Below are positions 1 through 9,011 of a stretch of 40,557 bases of DNA, piece after piece. The DNA lies in contig NZ_PGGC01000064.1 in assembly GCF_002795305.1 (NCBI RefSeq), positions 1 through 40,557 on the forward strand, read 5' to 3'. The notes below the pieces were generated by a model. It did not search any database. It was not told the DNA's origin and worked only from the letters and a program-made list of their open reading frames with translations. The DNA comes from Aeromonas cavernicola. GTDB taxonomy: Bacteria; Pseudomonadota; Gammaproteobacteria; Enterobacterales; Aeromonadaceae. The stretch's first letter is position 1; the number at the start of each line of letters is the position of its first letter. The position numbers were made by a program, and so were the translations under genes.

Positions 1-1847
1 TTGTCAAAGTGGCTGTCAGAGAGAGTCAGATGCTTCTCTTCGGTCGCGGTGCCAATCACGGCATAGGGGGCGCGCTCGCGCTCGCACAGCGCCTTGAACA
101 GCGGCAACTTATCTTGCGCCACTGCCAGCACGTAACGCTCCTGGGATTCGTTGCACCAGATCTCCAGCGGGCTCATGCCCGGCTCGTCGCTTTGGATAGC
201 ACGCAAATCAAAACGACCGCCACGCTCGCCGTCGTTGACCAGCTCCGGCATGGCGTTGGAGAGACCGCCCGCCCCCACGTCATGGATAAAGACGATGGGG
301 TTGTCGTCACCCAGCTGCCAGCAGCGGTCGATCACCTCTTGGCAACGGCGCTCCATCTCGGGGTTGTCACGCTGCACCGAGGCAAAATCGAGATCTTCGG
401 CCGACTGACCGGAGGCCATGGAGGATGCCGCGCCGCCGCCCAGACCGATGTTCATCGCCGGGCCGCCCAGCACGATCAGCGCCGCGCCGACGGGGATCTC
501 CCCTTTCTGGACATGTTCGGTGCGGATGTTGCCAATACCGCCCGCCAGCATGATGGGTTTGTGGTAGCCACGCACCTCGACGCCGTTGTGGCTCGGCACC
601 TGCTCTTCGAAGGTACGGAAGTAACCGAGAATCGCCGGACGGCCAAACTCGTTGTTAAACGCGGCGCCGCCAAGCGGCCCCTCCTGCATGATGTCAAAGG
701 CACTGACGATCCGGCTCGGCTTGCCAAAATCCTGCTCCCAAGGCTGCTCGAAGCCGGGAATGCGCAGGTTGGAGACAGAGAAACCGACCAGACCCGCTTT
801 GGGCTTGGCACCGCGACCGGTGGCCCCCTCATCGCGGATTTCGCCGCCAGAGCCAGTCGCCGCGCCCGGGAACGGAGAGATGGCGGTCGGGTGGTTGTGG
901 GTCTCCACCTTCATCAGGATGTCGACCTGTTCCTGGTGATACTGGTACTCGCCGTTGGCCGGGCTCGGGAAGAAGCGGCCCCCCTGGCTCCCTTCCATCA
1001 CCGCAGCGTTGTCTTTATAGGCAGAGAGGACATGATCCGGCGTCTGCTCGAAGGTGTTCTTGATCATCTTGAACAGCGACTTGGGCTGCTGCTCGCCATC
1101 GATGGTCCAGTCGGCATTGAAGATCTTGTGACGGCAGTGCTCGGAGTTCGCCTGGGCGAACATGTAGAGCTCGATGTCGTTGGGGTTGCGGCCAAGCTTG
1201 GTGAAATTCTCCACCAGATAGTCGATCTCGTCGTCGGCCAATGCCAGACCGAGCGCCACGTTGGCCTCGGCCAGCGCGGCGCGGCCACCGCCCAGCACAT
1301 CCACTTGGCTGAAGGGGCGCGGTGAGTGCTGAGTAAACAGGGCGGCCGCCTCGCTCATCTGGGCAAACACCACCTCCATCATCCGGTCGTGCAACACCGC
1401 CGCAATGGCGTTGCGCTGCTCATCGGTGAGCTCGCTTGGCCCCTGCACCCCTTTAATGGTCAGGTAATAGGCAATCCCGCGCTCTAACCGCTTGACCTTG
1501 CTCAGGCCGCAGTTATGGACGATGTCGGTGGCTTTGGAAGACCAGGGAGAGATAGTGCCTGGGCGGGGGGTAACGAGAAACAGCTGACCGCTGGGGGTCT
1601 GTTCGGTACTGACTGGGCCATCTTGTGCACCAGCCTGTAGACCCGAGTGCAGCAATTGGCCCAACCTCGCTCGTTCGGGTGGCGTTAACGGGCTCGTCAG
1701 CTCAGCAAAGTGCACATATTCGGCATAGACATCCTCGATCTCTATTACTCTTGGCACTCCCAGCTCTTGTTCAATCTGCGCGAAGCGTTGCAACAACTTT
1801 TGGACACGAAATTCCGACAATGCGGGGGCACCACGCAAGATATCCAT
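1..1847 (-). CDS. purL: Phosphoribosylformylglycinamidine synthase PurL, N-terminal 615 residues (3' end beyond window)
   Basis: PurL converts FGAR, glutamine and ATP to FGAM in de novo purine synthesis in the cytoplasm. Translating from 1847 gives [19 protein letters not shown] and then an unbroken frame to the window edge. It follows the E. coli protein closely as I remember it, including [45 protein letters not shown] catalytic segments and [19 protein letters not shown]. The large family is about 1,290 residues, so just under half is here; the C-terminal glutaminase domain lies outside. The start ATG is preceded by a GAGAAAGG ribosome-binding site. Transcription is away from mltF. A long plus-strand open frame over this gene is only an antisense shadow. 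Identity is near certain. Confidence 0.97.
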   Translation of the reverse strand, partial: MDILRGAPALSEFRVQKLLQRFAQIEQELGVPRVIEIEDVYAEYVHFAELTSPLTPPERARLGQLLHSGLQAGAQDGPVSTEQTPSGQLFLVTPRPGTISPWSSKATDIVHNCGLSKVKRLERGIAYYLTIKGVQGPSELTDEQRNAIAAVLHDRMMEVVFAQMSEAAALFTQHSPRPFSQVDVLGGGRAALAEANVALGLALADDEIDYLVENFTKLGRNPNDIELYMFAQANSEHCRHKIFNADWTIDGEQQPKSLFKMIKNTFEQTPDHVLSAYKDNAAVMEGSQGGRFFPSPANGEYQYHQEQVDILMKVETHNHPTAISPFPGAATGSGGEIRDEGATGRGAKPKAGLVGFSVSNLRIPGFEQPWEQDFGKPSRIVSAFDIMQEGPLGGAAFNNEFGRPAILGYFRTFEEQVPSHNGVEVRGYHKPIMLAGGIGNIRTEHVQKGEIPVGAALIVLGGPAMNIGLGGGAASSMASGQSAEDLDFASVQRDNPEMERRCQEVIDRCWQLGDDNPIVFIHDVGAGGLSNAMPELVNDGERGGRFDLRAIQSDEPGMSPLEIWCNESQERYVLAVAQDKLPLFKALCERERAPYAVIGTATEEKHLTLSDSHFD

Positions 1848-1897
1848 ATGACCTTTCTCACCAAATTGTAAAGTGGGGGGGAAATTGAGACGCGCGT

Positions 1898-1936
1898 ATT
1901 ATAGGGAGGGCACCCAAGACGGACAAACGTTTTTCT
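1898..1936 (-). promoter_or_regulatory. purL sigma70 promoter with overlapping PurR-type operator
   Basis: On the minus strand there is a perfect -10 TATAAT (1903 to 1898), a 17-base spacer, and a -35 TTGTCC (1926 to 1921). The -35 lies inside a 16-base element (1921-1936) with the central palindrome CAAACGTTT, the core of the known PurR box. Operator and promoter geometry fit repression by PurR with hypoxanthine or guanine. The promoter is seen directly; the regulator is inferred from the motif and the gene's role. Confidence 0.75.
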
Positions 1937-1997
1937 CTTTTTGCTAAATGTGACTCGCTGTGTGCTCTCTGGTATAAAGGTGCCTCCTTTCTGGTCA

Positions 1998-3491
1998 ATG
2001 TCGATTTTTTCAACAAAGGCATCCACCCACTTGCACCTCATTTTTCAACTGTTTCTTGGGCTACTGCTGACCCTCAGTCTGGTGGGCTGCGAAGGGCGCA
2101 ACACGCTCAACCAGCTGGAGCAGATCCGCCAGCGGGGTGAGATCCGAGTTGGCACCCTCTATGGTCCCACCTCTTATTACCAGCGTGATGAAGTCGCTCA
2201 GGGGTTTGACTATGAGCTGGCACAAAGTTATGCCGACTGGCTAGGGGTTACCCTGTCGATCGTGCCTGTTAACTCCACCCACGAGCTGCTCGATCTACTC
2301 CAACGCAATAAGCTCGATCTGGCTGCGGCCGCACTCATGGTGACCCCTGAGCGACGCGCGCATTTCCGCTTCGGCCCTGGGTTTTACCAAGTGTCACCCA
2401 AGCTGGTCTATCGCAACGGGAGTAACAAACCCGCCTCGCTGGCCGAGGTCAACGGCAACTTAATGGTCGCGGCAGGCTCAAGCGCTGAAGATCTACTCAA
2501 AGCGATCAGCAAGCAGCACCCTAGCCTTACCTGGCGCACTCACCCCGATGCCGATGTGGAAGAGCTGCTCAAGAAAGTGTCAGATGGCGAGATTGACTAC
2601 ACGGTAGTACAAGACACCGTGTTGGCCCGCACCCAACGCTATTACCCCGAATTAGCAGAAGGGCTGACGCTGGCAAAAAATCAAACCGTTGCTTGGGCGA
2701 TGAATAGACGCGCCGATGACAGCCTCTATGCGAGCGTCATCGACTTCTTTGGCCAGCGTTTTATGGACGGTGCCATCGCCAAGCTCGATGAGAAGTACTT
2801 TGGCCATGTGCAAAACTTTGATTTCGTTGATACCCGCACATTTTTGCAACGCGCTAAAAGCCTGTTACCCAAATATCAGGCGTTGTTCCAAACCCATGCT
2901 CGGGAGATGGACTGGCGACTATTGGCGGCCATCAGCTATCAAGAGTCGCACTGGGACCCCCAAGCACGATCGGCGACAGGGGTGCGAGGCATGATGATGT
3001 TGACCAACCCAACCGCTAAAGCCATGGGGGTCAATGACCGAACCCACCCAGAAGAGAGCATCAAGGGGGGGGCCCTTTATCTGCAACAAATGATGGCGAA
3101 AGTGCCAGATTCGGTGCAAAACGATGAAAAGGTGTGGTTTGCCCTCACCGCTTATAACATCGGCTATGGCCACATGATGGATGCACTGCGCTTAACCAAA
3201 AGCCTTGGTAAAAATCCCGATGCGTGGAGTGACGTGAAAGAGGTGCTGCCACTGCTGCAACAATCGCGCTGGCACCGCAAAGTACGCTTTGGCTATGCCC
3301 GTGGCAGTGAGGCCCGTAATTACGTCAACAACGTCCGCCAGTACTATCAGAGCCTGCTATGGCTGGATAATGAACGGCAAAAAGCCCAGCAGCGGGAACG
3401 CTTGGATAACGACAGTGATCCAGAGAGCAGCACACCACCCGCACGCCCGACCGCGATTGCCGATATTGTTACCCAAATTACTCGGCGCTAA
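1998..3491 (+). CDS. mltF: Membrane-bound lytic murein transglycosylase F
   Basis: MltF cleaves the MurNAc-GlcNAc bond of peptidoglycan, giving anhydromuramyl ends, and acts at the outer membrane. The protein has a signal peptide ending in a lipobox (LSLVGC), a periplasmic solute-binding-like domain (about 45-270, starting RQRGEIRVGTLYGP), and a C-terminal SLT domain (about 290-450). The SLT catalytic glutamate sits in ISYQESHWDPQA, followed by GVRGMMMLT and AYNIGYGHM. The start is uncertain. ATG 1998 gives 497 residues but has no good ribosome-binding site and lies only about 20 bases after a possible -10 (TATAAA, 1973-1978). A TTG at 2031, behind AAAGG, would give a shorter, ordinary lipoprotein signal. 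It is divergent from purL, as in related genomes. Confidence 0.95.
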   Translation: MSIFSTKASTHLHLIFQLFLGLLLTLSLVGCEGRNTLNQLEQIRQRGEIRVGTLYGPTSYYQRDEVAQGFDYELAQSYADWLGVTLSIVPVNSTHELLDLLQRNKLDLAAAALMVTPERRAHFRFGPGFYQVSPKLVYRNGSNKPASLAEVNGNLMVAAGSSAEDLLKAISKQHPSLTWRTHPDADVEELLKKVSDGEIDYTVVQDTVLARTQRYYPELAEGLTLAKNQTVAWAMNRRADDSLYASVIDFFGQRFMDGAIAKLDEKYFGHVQNFDFVDTRTFLQRAKSLLPKYQALFQTHAREMDWRLLAAISYQESHWDPQARSATGVRGMMMLTNPTAKAMGVNDRTHPEESIKGGALYLQQMMAKVPDSVQNDEKVWFALTAYNIGYGHMMDALRLTKSLGKNPDAWSDVKEVLPLLQQSRWHRKVRFGYARGSEARNYVNNVRQYYQSLLWLDNERQKAQQRERLDNDSDPESSTPPARPTAIADIVTQITRR

Positions 3492-3649
3492 TCGGTCATA
3501 TCGGCCATTATGTTGCTGTTTTCAGTCTCTTTTCTCTGTTACCATCCAGCTCAAAGGAGCCTATCGGAAATCGCGTTGACCGCTATCACGACTCCTATTT
3601 CTGATGGGCTTCATTCGGCCTAATTGGCCACGTCATGGAGGAGACCACT

Positions 3650-3796
3650 ATGCAAAAACGCCGAGGAGCCAGTCTGGTTAGAAAGTCAAAAATCAGATGG
3701 AGCCCAAGACGCAAGCTCAAGCTTAACGATGTGAAGCGTAAAATCTGGCGTAGGAACCGCTCCTATACCCTACTTATCGCAGAACACACAGCATAA
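3650..3796 (+). CDS. Small highly basic protein, 48 residues, possibly YciY-like
   Basis: A 48-codon frame begins MQKRRGASLVRK and ends TLLIAEHTA. It has a very strong ribosome-binding site (GGAGGAG, 6 bases before the ATG), and its stop codon is built into a strong terminator. About 19 of 48 residues are Lys or Arg, with few acidic residues, and a short hydrophobic patch (YTLLIA) lies at the C-terminus. From memory the pattern (RKS-x-RW, a basic stretch, then RNRSYTLLIA) recalls the uncharacterised E. coli protein YciY, which ends similarly (RNSLLFAI). That similarity is weak and unverified. The charge suggests nucleic acid or ribosome binding, which is inference only. The strong translation signal and dedicated terminator make it likely to be a real gene; the function is unknown. 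Confidence 0.72.
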   Translation: MQKRRGASLVRKSKIRWSPRRKLKLNDVKRKIWRRNRSYTLLIAEHTA

Positions 3797-3819
3797 ACCC
3801 GGCATCAGCCGGGTTTTTT
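3795..3819 (+). terminator. Rho-independent terminator of the small basic protein gene
   Basis: A perfect 9-bp stem (AAACCCGGC / GCCGGGTTT) with an ATCA loop is followed by six T residues. It overlaps the stop codon of the 48-residue ORF. On the other strand it is followed by only TTT, so it may also act weakly on convergent yfgJ transcripts. Confidence 0.93.
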
Positions 3820-3845
3820 ATCTTCAGAGATGCTTGATTACCGTC

Positions 3846-4070
3846 TTACACCAGCACAGCCTTGAACTGCACCGTCCGCTTGGAGATCAGCGAGTTGCAG
3901 TGGTTGCAGAAGTAATCCACCGCACCACACGCCCTGAGCCGTTCTAGCTCCTGCTGGCAGGTGGGGCAGATGGCCGTGATATGAACAGGGATCTGACACT
4001 GGCCACAGATTTGTTCGTTGCGGCGGGTGTCCAGTTCTGCTTGGCATGCTGGGCAAAGCAGCGCTTCCAT
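3846..4070 (-). CDS. yfgJ: Zinc-ribbon protein YfgJ (DUF1407 type)
   Basis: A 74-residue protein beginning MEALLCPACQAELDTRR. It carries four CxxC knuckles: CPAC near residues 6-9, CGQC near 22-25, CPTC near 35-38 and CNHC near 55-58. That is enough to bind two zinc ions as rubredoxin-like ribbons. The central ACGAVDYFCNHCNSLISK matches E. coli YfgJ (ACGAVDYFCQ...LISKK), and the position just downstream of der is conserved. Function is unknown. An overlapping frame starting near 4056 is a shadow. The gene is about 125 bases after der, behind a terminator-like hairpin, so it may have its own promoter. Confidence 0.88.
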   Translation of the reverse strand: MEALLCPACQAELDTRRNEQICGQCQIPVHITAICPTCQQELERLRACGAVDYFCNHCNSLISKRTVQFKAVLV

Positions 4071-4090
4071 TGTCGACTCCTCATAACGTC

Positions 4091-4120
4091 AACCCGCGAT
4101 GGGCTTAACCATGGCGGGTT
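4091..4120. repeat. Imperfect inverted repeat between der and yfgJ
   Basis: AACCCGC (4091-4097) pairs with GCGGGTT (4114-4120). After one G/G mismatch an inner ATGG/CCAT stem follows, leaving a six-base loop. It lies just upstream of yfgJ on the coding strand and has no T-run, so it may be a leader or mRNA-processing structure rather than a terminator. Confidence 0.5.
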
Positions 4121-4166
4121 CCCCTCCCCGCCTGACATCACGCCACTGCTGGGGGAAATAACAAAA

Positions 4167-4188
4167 CGGCTACCGCTGAGGGCAGCCG
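4167..4188 (-). terminator. Terminator after der
   Basis: On the minus strand, CGGCTGCC and GGTAGCCG form an 8-bp stem with one G-U pair around a six-base loop. TTTTGTTATTT follows. It sits 8 bases beyond the der stop and probably ends the rlmN-to-der transcription unit. Confidence 0.75.
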
Positions 4189-4195
4189 CTAGGGC

Positions 4196-5692
4196 TTATT
4201 GCTTCTTCATCTTCAGCAGGCGTTTGCGCTGCCGCTCTTGACTTAGGGTCAGGTTGTTCTTCTTGCCTTCAAACGGGTTGACCGACTCTTGGAACTCGAC
4301 TCGGATCGGTGAGCCCATGATCTTGAGAGACTTACGGAAGTAGTTGATGAGATAACGCTTGTAGGAATCGGGCAGATCGTTGAGCTGATTGCCGTGGATC
4401 ACGATGCGTGGCGGGTTGTAGCCACCGGCGTGGGCATACTTGAGCTTGACGCGACGCCCGTTGACCATCGGCGGTTGGTGATCTTCCTGCGCCATCTGCA
4501 TGATCCGAGTCAGCATCGCCGTGCTGGTGCGGCGGGTGGCGGACTGGTAAGCCTCCTGAATGGATTCAAACAGGTGGCCCACCCCGCTGCCGTGCAGAGC
4601 GGAGATGAAGTGGACGCGGGCAAAATCGATGAAGCCCAGACGTCGGTCCAGCTCGCTCTTCACATCCTCTTTCACCTTTTGATCCAAGCCATCCCACTTG
4701 TTGACCACCAGCACCACCGAGCGGCCAGAGTGGAGCACGAAGCCGAGGATGCTGAGATCCTGATCGGTGATAGTCTCTTGGGCATCGATCACCAGCAGAC
4801 AGACGTTGGCATCTTCGATGGCTTTCAGGGTTTTTATGACGGAGAACTTTTCCACCGTCTCGTGCACCTTGCCACGCCGACGCACGCCGGCGGTGTCGAT
4901 GACCACATACTTCTGCTCGTCGCGCTCCATCGGAATGTAGACGGAGTCACGGGTGGTGCCGGGCATGTCATAGACGATGACCCGATCTTCACCCAGCATC
5001 CGGTTGGTCAGGGTCGATTTACCGACGTTGGGGCGACCGACGATGGCAAACTTGATGGGCAGGTCAGCAAAGGGGGTCTCTTTGGTATCTTCCTTGGTGT
5101 CCAGCTCACCGGCAGCGACCATGCGCAGCAGGGCCTCTTCGTCGAACGCCTCCTCTTCTTCATCCTGCCCATCTTCATCGACCGCCGCGTCGACCAAGGT
5201 CTCCAGATGGGGAGCTAGGGCCAGTTCCAGCAGGCTCAGCACGCCACGGCCGTGAGCCGCCGCGATCTGGTAAACCTCGCCGAGCGCCAGACTGTAGAAC
5301 TCGGAAACCGCAGAGTCACCGTCAATACCATCGGTCTTGTTCGCAACCAGAAAGACCTTTTTGTGGGCCTTGCGCAGGTGCTCGGCGATAGCTTGATCCG
5401 CCGCGGTCAAACCAGCACGGGCATCGACCATAAATAACACCACGTCGGCTTCTTCGATAGCCAGCAGGGATTGCTCGGCCATTTTCAGCTCGATCCCCTC
5501 TTCCGTGCCATCGATACCGCCGGTATCGACCACGATAAATTCCAGCTCACCCAGCTTCGCCTGACCGTACTTCCGATCTCGGGTTAGGCCTGGGAAATCG
5601 GCCACTAACGCATCCCGAGTACGAGTTAAGCGGTTAAATAGGGTGGATTTCCCTACGTTGGGACGGCCCACCAGGGCTACTACAGGAGTCAT
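4196..5692 (-). CDS. der: Ribosome assembly GTPase Der (EngA)
   Basis: Der is an essential tandem GTPase that matures the 50S ribosomal subunit. The protein has 498 residues (E. coli 490) and two G domains. The first has a P-loop GRPNVGKS at 9-16, DTGG at 56-59 and NKTD at 118-121. The second has GRPNVGKS at 219-226, DTAG at 266-269 and NKWD at 331-334. A very acidic linker (about 170-208) separates them. A KH-like domain follows and ends in a Lys/Arg-rich tail ([14 protein letters not shown]). It is the last gene of the bamB cluster, 74 bases after bamB. The long plus-strand frame at 4394-5218 is a shadow. Confidence 0.98.
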   Translation of the reverse strand: MTPVVALVGRPNVGKSTLFNRLTRTRDALVADFPGLTRDRKYGQAKLGELEFIVVDTGGIDGTEEGIELKMAEQSLLAIEEADVVLFMVDARAGLTAADQAIAEHLRKAHKKVFLVANKTDGIDGDSAVSEFYSLALGEVYQIAAAHGRGVLSLLELALAPHLETLVDAAVDEDGQDEEEEAFDEEALLRMVAAGELDTKEDTKETPFADLPIKFAIVGRPNVGKSTLTNRMLGEDRVIVYDMPGTTRDSVYIPMERDEQKYVVIDTAGVRRRGKVHETVEKFSVIKTLKAIEDANVCLLVIDAQETITDQDLSILGFVLHSGRSVVLVVNKWDGLDQKVKEDVKSELDRRLGFIDFARVHFISALHGSGVGHLFESIQEAYQSATRRTSTAMLTRIMQMAQEDHQPPMVNGRRVKLKYAHAGGYNPPRIVIHGNQLNDLPDSYKRYLINYFRKSLKIMGSPIRVEFQESVNPFEGKKNNLTLSQERQRKRLLKMKKQ

Positions 5693-5766
5693 AAAAGCCT
5701 CATTCTTAAGACGACAAAGGCTCCGGGTCCGAAGACCAGGAGCCGGATATTCACATTATCAGGCGA

Positions 5767-6951
5767 TCAGGGACGCTTAAGAGCGTACAACTTGCCGCCA
5801 CGGCTCTGCACATAGAGGGTCTCGCCATCCACCAAGGGGGCGGCATAAAGGCCACTACTGTCGAGCTGCTGCATCGCTTTGATGAACCCATCGGTACGAT
5901 CCAGCCAATACAGGTATCCTTCCACATCGCCCACCACCACATAGTCACCGAAGATGACAGGGGCGGTGACGGTACGATTCTCCAGCTCAGTATTGGACCA
6001 CAGCTCCAAGCCGTTGCGCCGATCAATGGCAAACAGATGGCTGCGACTGTCGGTTAAGACAATGGCATCACCGGTCACGGCCATATCACGATAACCAGTG
6101 TACTTACGCTTCCACACTTCATCGCCAGTCATCAGCTTACGCGCCATCAACTGCCCGTTATAAGCAATCGCGTAGAGTTCATCGCCAACAATTAAGGGGG
6201 TCGCATCCACATCCACCATGCGGTCCAACTCGGTGGCGCCACGGGGATCTGCCACCTTGGACTGACGCACCGGCTGACCGTTGCTGAGCAGCACAATGCC
6301 CACCTTGCCATCAGCACGGCCATAGATAACGGCACCATTGGTGATGACCGGTGCTCCCACGCTACGCAGCGTCAGCGGGGGTTGCTCCTCGGAGAGGGAC
6401 CACTGAACGCTCCCTTTGTCAGTATCGAGCGCAATCAAGCGACCGGAGGTGGTCAGCACCACCACGCGGCCATCTTCCACCGCTGGGCTCGCCACCACTT
6501 CCCCTGGCACGGTGGTTTGCCACAGTACCTCACCGTTCTCCTCGTTCAGGGCATAGACGATGCCGTTCTCAGAACCGAGGAACAACTTGCCGTAACGGGA
6601 AACCAGACCACCGGACAGGCGAGGACTGCGCTGGGCCGCATTGATCGGTAGCTCCGCCAGATCGACGGTCCAAAGGCGTTCACCACTGGCACGGTCAAAG
6701 GCAGTGACATCACCGTCGCGGGCAGCGGCATAGATGCGGTTCTCTTCTACCACTGGTTTGAGCTGAGAGTAAAAATCGCCAATGCCATCACCCACGGAAG
6801 ATGACCAGTCGGGGTCAGCAGTGAAAGCAGATTCAACCTGTGGCAACGGTGCCATTGGGTTGAGATCTTCTTCCGAACTAAACAGGGAACATCCCTGCAG
6901 GGCAAAAGATACCGCTACGCCGAGCGCTACCTTCTTGAATAGATTACGCAT
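5767..6951 (-). CDS. bamB: Outer membrane assembly lipoprotein BamB
   Basis: BamB is the beta-propeller lipoprotein of the BAM complex, which folds beta-barrel proteins into the outer membrane; it contacts BamA from the periplasm. The sequence has a signal peptide with lipobox ALQGC near residue 20, followed by repeated PQQ-like blades with patterns such as GDVTAFDRASGERLW, GIVYALNEENGEVLW and HLFAIDRRNGLELW. I chose ATG 6951 (394 residues, MRNLFKKVALG; E. coli 392) over a GTG four codons upstream. The ATG follows GTGAGG and overlaps the yfgM stop by 8 bases, which suggests translational coupling. It continues into der. Confidence 0.97.
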   Translation of the reverse strand: MRNLFKKVALGVAVSFALQGCSLFSSEEDLNPMAPLPQVESAFTADPDWSSSVGDGIGDFYSQLKPVVEENRIYAAARDGDVTAFDRASGERLWTVDLAELPINAAQRSPRLSGGLVSRYGKLFLGSENGIVYALNEENGEVLWQTTVPGEVVASPAVEDGRVVVLTTSGRLIALDTDKGSVQWSLSEEQPPLTLRSVGAPVITNGAVIYGRADGKVGIVLLSNGQPVRQSKVADPRGATELDRMVDVDATPLIVGDELYAIAYNGQLMARKLMTGDEVWKRKYTGYRDMAVTGDAIVLTDSRSHLFAIDRRNGLELWSNTELENRTVTAPVIFGDYVVVGDVEGYLYWLDRTDGFIKAMQQLDSSGLYAAPLVDGETLYVQSRGGKLYALKRP

Positions 6952-7594
6952 CCGGTGCCTCACCCGTCACAACAGCTGGCAGAGCCAGATTGTCCATTTT
7001 CATTTTTAGCTCTTGGCTAGTTTGCAGACCGCCGGCATCGGCTGCAGCCTGATACGCATCACGGGCCGCGTTGGTATTGCCTTGCTTGAGTAGAATATCG
7101 CCGCGCACTTCCGCTATCTGTGCGGTGAATCCGTCGGCGCTGAGCTTAGCAAGCTGTGCCAGCGCATCATCGGCTTTCCCCGCATCACTCAACACACGAG
7201 CTAAGCGCAGCAATGCGATAGGACGAACACTCTCATCCCCGGTATCCGTCACCAGCGTCAGCTGCTCAATCGCTAAGTCCAACTTGCCCGCTTTCACCGC
7301 AGCACTCGCCAGTTGCAGGGAGGCAAGGTCGGCATAAGCGCTGCCTTTATTGGCGGCGACAAATTGCAGGGTCTGTTTAAAATCAGCATCTTTATTGCTC
7401 GCCAGCAACTCAAGCACCTGGTTGTAAGACTGGGACGCCCCTTCCATCTGCGCCTGCTGATACTGATTGTAATAACGCCAACCAAACAAACTGGCCAGCC
7501 CGATCACAGTCCCAGCAAGCACTGATACCCCGTTCTCTTTCCACCAGCTTTTGATGACCTCAACCTGTTGTTCTTCGGTAGTATAAACATCCAC
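6944..7594 (-). CDS. yfgM: YfgM, ancillary SecYEG translocon subunit (TPR-like)
   Basis: A 216-residue inner membrane protein of the YfgM/UPF0070 family. In E. coli YfgM binds SecYEG and PpiD and is thought to pass secreted proteins to periplasmic chaperones. A short cytoplasmic N-terminus contains EEQQVEVIKSWWKENG. One membrane helix follows (about 22-39), then a periplasmic alpha-helical, TPR-like domain (ASLQLASAAVKAGKLD, ALAQLAKLSADGF, GDILLKQGNTNAARDAY). It lies 3 bases after hisS and overlaps bamB by 8 bases, as expected for one operon linking translocation to outer membrane assembly. Confidence 0.95.
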   Translation of the reverse strand: MDVYTTEEQQVEVIKSWWKENGVSVLAGTVIGLASLFGWRYYNQYQQAQMEGASQSYNQVLELLASNKDADFKQTLQFVAANKGSAYADLASLQLASAAVKAGKLDLAIEQLTLVTDTGDESVRPIALLRLARVLSDAGKADDALAQLAKLSADGFTAQIAEVRGDILLKQGNTNAARDAYQAAADAGGLQTSQELKMKMDNLALPAVVTGEAPDA

Positions 7595-7597
7595 AGC

Positions 7598-8875
7598 TTA
7601 TTCTCCTTTGGCTGCCAGCAGGGCTATGGCGGCGTCAACCTTAACGGTCTGTTGTTCAGCCTGACCACGCAAATATTTGATAGTGACCTCCCCGTTTTGC
7701 ATCTCGGTCTCACCAAGGATCAGGGCGATGGACGCACCGCTCTTGTCGGCACGTTTGAGTTGTTTATCGAATTTACCGCCACCACAGTGACTCATTAGGC
7801 GCAAAGTAGGCAAGGCATCCCGTAACTGCTCAGCGAGCGCAAAACCCGCCTGCTCGGTCCCCTCACCCACCATTGCCAGATAGACATCCACCGCTGGGCG
7901 AATGTCGGCGTTAAGCTCCAGGGTCTCCAGCATCAGCACCAGACGCTCTATGCCCATGGCAAACCCAACGGCAGGGGTCGCCTTACCACCTAGCTGCTCT
8001 ACCAGCCCATCGTAGCGGCCACCAGCACAGACGGTGCCTTGGGCTCCCAAGCTACTCGTTACCCACTCAAACACGGTCAAGTTGTAGTAGTCGAGACCAC
8101 GCACCAGACGCTCATTCACCTCGTACTGGATACCCGCAGCATCGAGCAAACGCTTGAGCCCCTCGAAGTGAGCCAGAGTCTCTTCGCTCAAATAGTCATA
8201 CAGTCGCGGTGCATTCACTAAGATGGCCTGTACTTTTTCCACTTTGGAATCAAGCACTCGCAGCGGATTGCTGTACATGCGACGCTGGCTCTCTTCATCC
8301 AACTGATCTTTGTACTGCTCTAGATAAGCCACCAGCGCATCGCGGTAAGCGGCACGCTCGGTGCTCTGGCCCAAGGTGTTAAGCTGCAAAGTCACATGGT
8401 CACTGATGCCAAACAGACGCCACAGGCGGTGGGTTAGCATGATTAACTCAGCGTCGATATCCGGCCCATTGATGCCAAACAGCTCGACCCCAAACTGGTG
8501 GAACTGGCGATAACGGCCCTTTTGGGGACGCTCGTGACGGAACATCGGGCCCATGTACCACATCCGGCGCTCTTGGTTATAGAGCAGACCGTGCTCGATA
8601 CCGGCACGCACACAGCTGGCGGTCCCTTCCGGACGCAGACTCAGGCTGTCGCCGTTGCGATCTGCAAAGGTGTACATCTCTTTTTCGACTACGTCGGTCA
8701 CTTCGCCGATCGCACGTTTGAACAGATGAGTCTGTTCGACAATCGGCATACGCACTTCGCTGTAGCCATAGCTGGCCACGACTTGGCGCAGGATCTGTTC
8801 TACTTTCTGCCACACCGGACTCTGCTCCGGCAGGCAATCATTCATACCGCGAATCGCTTGGATCTGTTTTGCCAC
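7598..8875 (-). CDS. hisS: Histidyl-tRNA synthetase
   Basis: This class II synthetase attaches histidine to tRNA-His. The 425 residues match the E. coli length (424) and begin [19 protein letters not shown]. Class II motif 2 is visible as [19 protein letters not shown], and the two histidine-binding signatures as [15 protein letters not shown] and [15 protein letters not shown]. Motif 3 is [11 protein letters not shown]. The C-terminal anticodon-binding domain begins around residue 330. It is followed 3 bases later by yfgM. Its own promoter is proposed at 8911-8939, so it need not depend on read-through from ispG. Confidence 0.98.
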   Translation of the reverse strand: MAKQIQAIRGMNDCLPEQSPVWQKVEQILRQVVASYGYSEVRMPIVEQTHLFKRAIGEVTDVVEKEMYTFADRNGDSLSLRPEGTASCVRAGIEHGLLYNQERRMWYMGPMFRHERPQKGRYRQFHQFGVELFGINGPDIDAELIMLTHRLWRLFGISDHVTLQLNTLGQSTERAAYRDALVAYLEQYKDQLDEESQRRMYSNPLRVLDSKVEKVQAILVNAPRLYDYLSEETLAHFEGLKRLLDAAGIQYEVNERLVRGLDYYNLTVFEWVTSSLGAQGTVCAGGRYDGLVEQLGGKATPAVGFAMGIERLVLMLETLELNADIRPAVDVYLAMVGEGTEQAGFALAEQLRDALPTLRLMSHCGGGKFDKQLKRADKSGASIALILGETEMQNGEVTIKYLRGQAEQQTVKVDAAIALLAAKGE

Positions 8876-8910
8876 GTTGATACTCGAGAAAAGAGGTAAA
8901 ATTTGGCCGC

Positions 8911-8939
8911 ATTATAGAGATTTCCCCCACTAAGGTAAA
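8911..8939 (-). promoter_or_regulatory. Probable hisS promoter
   Basis: On the minus strand a perfect -10 TATAAT (8916-8911) is separated by 17 bases from a -35 TTTACC (8939-8934). A CCCCC/GGGGG inverted repeat (about 8924-8948) spans the spacer and -35 and could form a hairpin in read-through transcripts. The 136-base gap between ispG and hisS supports a separate promoter. Confidence 0.6.
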
Positions 8940-9011
8940 ATCAGGGGGTCCAGATACGGGTTGTAAAATCAGTCACCTGGAAAGAGGACCATCCCATATG
9001 GCCCCTTTCGC

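Noticed and set aside
9-1325. A 438-codon open frame on the plus strand
   Set aside because: It is antisense to the well-conserved purL coding frame, with no ribosome-binding site and no recognisable protein; high GC coding often leaves such shadows.
4394-5218. A 274-codon plus-strand frame
   Set aside because: It is wholly antisense to der, whose GTPase motifs are intact on the minus strand.
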